A stretch of 8,838 nucleotides of DNA from JAJKIP01 sp040509055 (GTDB taxonomy: Bacteria; Bacteroidota; Bacteroidia; Chitinophagales; Chitinophagaceae), in contig JBEVLT010000313.1 in the NCBI GenBank assembly GCA_040509055.1, forward strand, positions 1-8,838, given 5' to 3'. A program made the translations under genes and the position numbers. The first letter of the stretch is position 1; the number at the start of each line of letters is the position of its first letter. This document shows, piece after piece, positions 6,061 to 8,838 of the stretch. A model generated the notes under the pieces. That model was not told where the DNA came from and searched no databases. It saw only the letters and a list, made by a program, of their open reading frames with translations.

Positions 6061-6783
6061 TTATGGCGCAGGCCTGGCCTTCTTCAGCGTCTTGTGATAT
6101 TCCTCCAGGCATTGGTCAAGCGGGCGGCCCTGCTGGTGAATGCAATCACAGAAATCATGGCAGGCCCCGGGGTCCTTGCTGCCGGCACATTGCTCCCTGC
6201 ATTCGGATGGTGTATTGCGGGGCTTGATATCGAATGCGAATACCACCACCAGCGCCAGGATGGCAACTGCCGCAAGCACACCGCCGAAAAACCTGACCGG
6301 GAACCGGTTATCAGGCGGGCCCGGCCGGGGTTCAATTACTGCACGGCGAAAAGGAAGAACTAATTTCAGCTTATCGTAATCCCAGCAAAGCAGGTACAGG
6401 TTGGCCAGTACCATCAGCGGGGATGAAAGAAAAGAACCATCAAAGCGTACGGCCCGCGACAGGATGCAAATGTTCAGGATAATGGGAAAATACAACAGGG
6501 CGCCGAGCGTGGCCGTACGCGGAATGAGTAACAGGATGGCTGCCGTCACCTGCAGCACGCCGATAAAGGTGTAATAATAACCGGTATGGTGCAGCGCTTC
6601 CAGGTAATGCCCCATGGGATGATTGACGGACAAGGACGTAAACCGCTCCCCCATGATCTTTACAAATCCGGAGGGCAGGAAGCCAAGTGCCAGCCCCATA
6701 CGGCAAAAGATCGTAAAGTACCTCAGCCACCTGTTTTGCTTTACCTGTGCGTGAAGGCGATCCAGCCTGGATGAAATTGCCAT
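6061..6783 (-). CDS. DoxX-like integral membrane protein with six-cysteine C-terminal tail
   Basis: The 240-residue protein has about five hydrophobic segments, near 20-45, 68-87, 91-108, 122-136 and 163-186. FCRMGLALGFLPSGFVKIMG at 26-45 and GVLQVTAAILLLIPRTATLG at 75-94 match the DoxX/DoxD-like four-helix membrane family, whose members are often linked to quinone or redox partners. After the last helix a soluble tail (187-240) holds six cysteines at 195, 199, 208, 212, 214 and 225, spaced C-x3-C-x8-C-x3-C-x-C-x10-C, followed by a charged helix. Ordinary DoxX proteins of about 130-160 residues lack this. The tail could bind a metal or form disulfides, depending on which side of the membrane it lies; this is inference. 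The gene is 27 bp downstream of the 3-TM gene and 43 bp upstream of the radical SAM gene, so all three are likely one transcript. Confidence 0.8.
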   Translation of the reverse strand: MAISSRLDRLHAQVKQNRWLRYFTIFCRMGLALGFLPSGFVKIMGERFTSLSVNHPMGHYLEALHHTGYYYTFIGVLQVTAAILLLIPRTATLGALLYFPIILNICILSRAVRFDGSFLSSPLMVLANLYLLCWDYDKLKLVLPFRRAVIEPRPGPPDNRFPVRFFGGVLAAVAILALVVVFAFDIKPRNTPSECREQCAGSKDPGACHDFCDCIHQQGRPLDQCLEEYHKTLKKARPAP

Positions 6784-6810
6784 GTGTTTCAGTTGTCGCT
6801 ACGATCTCCG

Positions 6811-7155
6811 TCAATTCCAGTATGTGCCGTCAAGCCCCAGGATAGTCCCAATCCACAACCCGATGATATAGGCAATCACGCTCACGATGATCACCACGAT
6901 CCTGTTCCACCCGAAGCGGGGGCGCCAACGATCCATCAGGTAATAAAACAGGCCGCCCCCTGCCCCGGCCAGCGGTACGATGAGCAGCGGCCGGATCATC
7001 CAGTACTTACCCCAGGCCGGGTCGGCGTTGTTGACGCCAAGGAGAAAAACGACGATCAGGGACAGGGCAATCCCTGCGCCGGTGAGAATGGGTTTGACGG
7101 CGGAAACCCGGTGAACAGGCCGGGCTGCCGGATACTGTGTCTGCATCATATTCAT
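6811..7155 (-). CDS. Small 3-TM membrane protein conserved in Bacteroidota
   Basis: The 114-residue product has three hydrophobic helices, near 23-41, 53-73 and 85-107, and ends in the motif LGLDGTYWN. It matches a small family I recall from Bacteroidota genomes, often labelled 'potassium transporter KefB' although it is far too short for KefB and shows no transporter core. The frame is open further upstream (to a possible ATG at 7317), but the strong promoter at 7215-7247 lies inside that extension, and the extra residues look non-coding. ATG 7155 is therefore the first start after the promoter; ATGs at 7149 and 7146 are equally possible. It is the first gene of the operon with the DoxX-like and radical SAM genes. 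Function unknown; the shared operon suggests a membrane role linked to theirs. Confidence 0.75.
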   Translation of the reverse strand: MNMMQTQYPAARPVHRVSAVKPILTGAGIALSLIVVFLLGVNNADPAWGKYWMIRPLLIVPLAGAGGGLFYYLMDRWRPRFGWNRIVVIIVSVIAYIIGLWIGTILGLDGTYWN

Positions 7156-7214
7156 TATGTTTATTTGTTGTGAGTAAACCCAAAGCAATCTTAATATAAA
7201 AGCACTTTGTATTT

Positions 7215-7247
7215 CAAAGTTAAAGTAAAAAAAATCATTTCTCCAAG
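7215..7247 (-). promoter_or_regulatory. Bacteroidota-type promoter of the 3-TM/DoxX/radical SAM operon
   Basis: On the minus strand a -33 box CTTG (7247-7244) and a -7 box TAACTTTG (7222-7215) are separated by exactly 21 bp, the same spacing as at the SDR promoter. Transcription would start near 7209, leaving a leader of about 54 bases before ATG 7155. Confidence 0.75.
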
Positions 7248-7299
7248 CCTTGTCAAAAAATTGATCAGGATTCAGGACAAACGGTTGGGAACAGGAGCG

Positions 7300-7315
7300 G
7301 ACAAGCGTTCTTGTC
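7300..7315. repeat. Inverted repeat GACAAG-CGTT-CTTGTC, possible terminator
   Basis: A perfect 6-bp stem with a 4-base loop lies 62 bp downstream of the GH18 stop codon and about 53 bp upstream of the next promoter. It may terminate the GH18 transcript or be an operator, but it has no T-run on the minus strand. Confidence 0.3.
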
Positions 7316-7376
7316 ATTTACAGGCGGAAACCGGGTCATCGCTGGCCCCGCCTTCCTTCGTCTTTACGAAAGAGGT

Positions 7377-8633
7377 CTACGTAATATTGATGGTGACGGT
7401 AACACTGCCGGTATTGTCGGTTAGACCGGCCCCGTATAATCCTTCCAGGTCATCGTCGATACAGAGCCAAAGCACGCCGCTCACCGGAGCTGGCGCGGTA
7501 TAACCATCACCGATCAGGAAAGCCGGGGACGAGCCATTGCCGGCAGGCTGGCTCCCGATAAAACCGCACAAAGCACCCATATTGGCCCCTATCAGGGTGT
7601 AACCGGGCTGCGTCACAATAATGCCCGGGCATCCGGCAGCATCATACAAATTACCGCCATTCGTTTGCGGATCGGCTGTCCACAGGCCATTTTGATAGAA
7701 TATGGAGAGCGTCTGACCCTGCGTTATGGTCAAACCGGTATTTAGCCATGCCTGGTTGGCCTGAACTGTAAACATGCCCAGCCCGGTTTTTAAGGCGTTC
7801 ATATAAGGGAGGAACTGGCTGCCGGCTATGGAAGAATAAGCCCAGATGAAACCGCCGCCTATTGCCTGCGGGCCTGTGTTGGGTGTACCCCACCAGCATT
7901 GTTGCGACACGCTGCCCGTACCGGTTCTCCACAGTGTAAAAAGAGCCTGCATGTCGGACGGGCTGCAGGTGGTTTGCGGGCTGCCACAGCTTGTACAGCT
8001 TCCGGCTACGATCGGCACCCCGATAAAGTTCCAGGCGCCGGGATTATTAGACTTGCCGCCGGCATAGCATTGCAGGTTCAGCCAGCTCACCGTGCCGCCC
8101 AGTCCCTGCACATATTCCACCCAGGCCTGCCAGTCGCCGGGAGAAAAATAAGGTGCCGCCGTCAATTTCAGCCCTGCAGCGACAGCTGCTTTGGCCACCG
8201 GGTACATATTGCTGCCGGAAGAGGTATCGCTTTCGTAGTCCAGGTCGATGCCATCGAGCCCCAGCGTGTTTTTCAAATATACAAGGATATCCATCGCTGC
8301 TCCGTGATTCGTTTGCAGCAACCCGGCCAGCCAGTCGGTGCCATTGGTTGAAAACGACATGTATATTTCCCGGATGGCATTGTTGCGCAGCACGGATATG
8401 GTCGCTGCCCATGCAGTAGGTCCGATGAAGTTCCCTGAACTGTTGAACATGGGGTTGGTGCCATCGTTGTACACCAGCGTATCGTTGCTGGAATCATGAT
8501 TGAGCAGACTGAGAATGGGGCTGGTAAGCGGGCTGTCCTGGAGCGTATCAATGGTTGCTTGCGGAACAACATTATTTGTTGGGTAAAGGTCATTGCCGAT
8601 GTACAGGGCAATGCGGGTTGTCGTGGTTGTCAT
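7377..8633 (-). CDS. GH18 chitinase-like protein with C-terminal PA-IL/LecA-like lectin domain
   Basis: The 418-residue product begins with a GH18 TIM-barrel (about 7-283). The catalytic motif DGIDLDYE is at 127-134 with Glu134 as the acid/base. Substrate-side residues QCY (188-190) and the terminal barrel Trp in GGFIWAYSSIAG (260-271) match the family. GH18 enzymes cleave beta-1,4-GlcNAc linkages in chitin or N-glycans. From about 287 a beta-rich domain aligns by eye with the galactose-binding lectin PA-IL (LecA): GALCGFIG (353-360), then LWLCIDDDLEGLYGAGLTDNTGSVTV (388-413), where D394/395 and D407/N408 fall near LecA's calcium ligands D100, N107 and N108. No signal peptide is seen: the frame extends 35 codons upstream to a TAA at 8739-8741 with no ATG, GTG or TTG. 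Yet the protein holds several cysteines (189, 213, 216, 223, 246, 335, 356, 391) of the sort seen in exported proteins. It could be an intracellular enzyme, or exported without a leader. No strong promoter was found. Confidence 0.85.
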   Translation of the reverse strand: MTTTTTRIALYIGNDLYPTNNVVPQATIDTLQDSPLTSPILSLLNHDSSNDTLVYNDGTNPMFNSSGNFIGPTAWAATISVLRNNAIREIYMSFSTNGTDWLAGLLQTNHGAAMDILVYLKNTLGLDGIDLDYESDTSSGSNMYPVAKAAVAAGLKLTAAPYFSPGDWQAWVEYVQGLGGTVSWLNLQCYAGGKSNNPGAWNFIGVPIVAGSCTSCGSPQTTCSPSDMQALFTLWRTGTGSVSQQCWWGTPNTGPQAIGGGFIWAYSSIAGSQFLPYMNALKTGLGMFTVQANQAWLNTGLTITQGQTLSIFYQNGLWTADPQTNGGNLYDAAGCPGIIVTQPGYTLIGANMGALCGFIGSQPAGNGSSPAFLIGDGYTAPAPVSGVLWLCIDDDLEGLYGAGLTDNTGSVTVTINIT

Positions 8634-8723
8634 AGCATGGAGGTTTGGGTTAAAGGATAAAGAACACTGTTTGCCGAAAGAAAATACAAATATGCCGCAT
8701 ATGCAAGCGCCGGGCTGAATAAT

Positions 8724-8794
8724 GCAATCATTCCATCCTTAGCCGCAGGCAGCAATCATGATATAGTTTCCTGGAAAGAGTATCCTGCAATCAT
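8724..8794. repeat. Three direct copies of GCAATCAT upstream of the GH18 gene
   Basis: The 8-mer GCAATCAT occurs at 8724-8731, 8752-8759 and 8787-8794, with start-to-start spacings of 28 and 35 bp; the first and third copies are preceded by T. The cluster lies 90-160 bp upstream of the GH18 start, in a 205-bp stretch that otherwise shows no gene. It may be a regulator-binding array, but the repeats are short enough to be chance. Confidence 0.3.
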
Positions 8795-8838
8795 TTACAT
8801 ATGCAGATTTATTACCCTCTTCTGCATTGAACAAAACT

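Noticed and set aside
7156..7317. Upstream extension of the 3-TM gene to an ATG at 7317 (168 residues)
   Set aside because: A good -33/-7 promoter on the same strand lies inside it, and the added residues show no helix or domain continuity; the start was placed at 7155.
7899..8419. Plus- and minus-strand open frames overlapping the GH18 domain
   Set aside because: They are shadows of the gene with intact GH18 catalytic motif; no domain is seen in them.
1..8838. A defence, toxin-antitoxin, secretion or natural-product cluster
   Set aside because: Genes fall into separate small operons with ordinary promoters; no nuclease, helicase, transporter set, synthase, integrase or repeat array links them.

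Overview
The window looks like chromosomal DNA from a member of the Bacteroidota, most plausibly the Chitinophagaceae (e.g. Chitinophaga and relatives). This rests on three clear promoters with the Bacteroidota -7 box TAnnTTTG, two of them with a TTG-type -33 box 21 bp upstream; on scarce Shine-Dalgarno sequences; on roughly even base composition; and on families common in that phylum. The genus is inference. No tRNA, rRNA, CRISPR array, transposase or phage gene was seen. No stretch over 300 bases lacks a gene.

Layout. (1) 1-1347, minus strand: a miniature MreB-like protein followed by a GNAT acetyltransferase with an extra C-terminal region that runs off the left edge. (2) 1426-2890, minus strand: a tight three-gene cluster of a VOC/glyoxalase-fold protein, an M23-type metallopeptidase with an N-terminal membrane anchor, and a 4-TM membrane protein carrying a piece of the heme-copper oxidase subunit I signature. 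The start of the last gene is ambiguous because of an A7 run that shifts the frame. (3) 3022-4508, plus strand: a short-chain dehydrogenase and a TetR-family repressor, with three copies of the same 14-bp palindrome placed over their two promoters, which is a clear negative autoregulatory circuit. (4) 4602-7247, minus strand: a promoter and three-gene operon of a small 3-TM protein, a DoxX-like membrane protein with a six-cysteine tail, and a B12-binding radical SAM enzyme. (5) 7377-8633, minus strand: a GH18 chitinase-like domain fused to a C-terminal domain resembling the PA-IL/LecA lectin, with no signal peptide.

Most of the window is ordinary accessory metabolism. The best candidates for something under-described are the leaderless GH18-lectin fusion, the radical SAM/Cys-tailed DoxX operon, the mini-MreB/GNAT pair, the frameshifted oxidase-like membrane gene and the well-resolved TetR operator set. 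I see no complete defence, secretion or biosynthetic system, and none is claimed.
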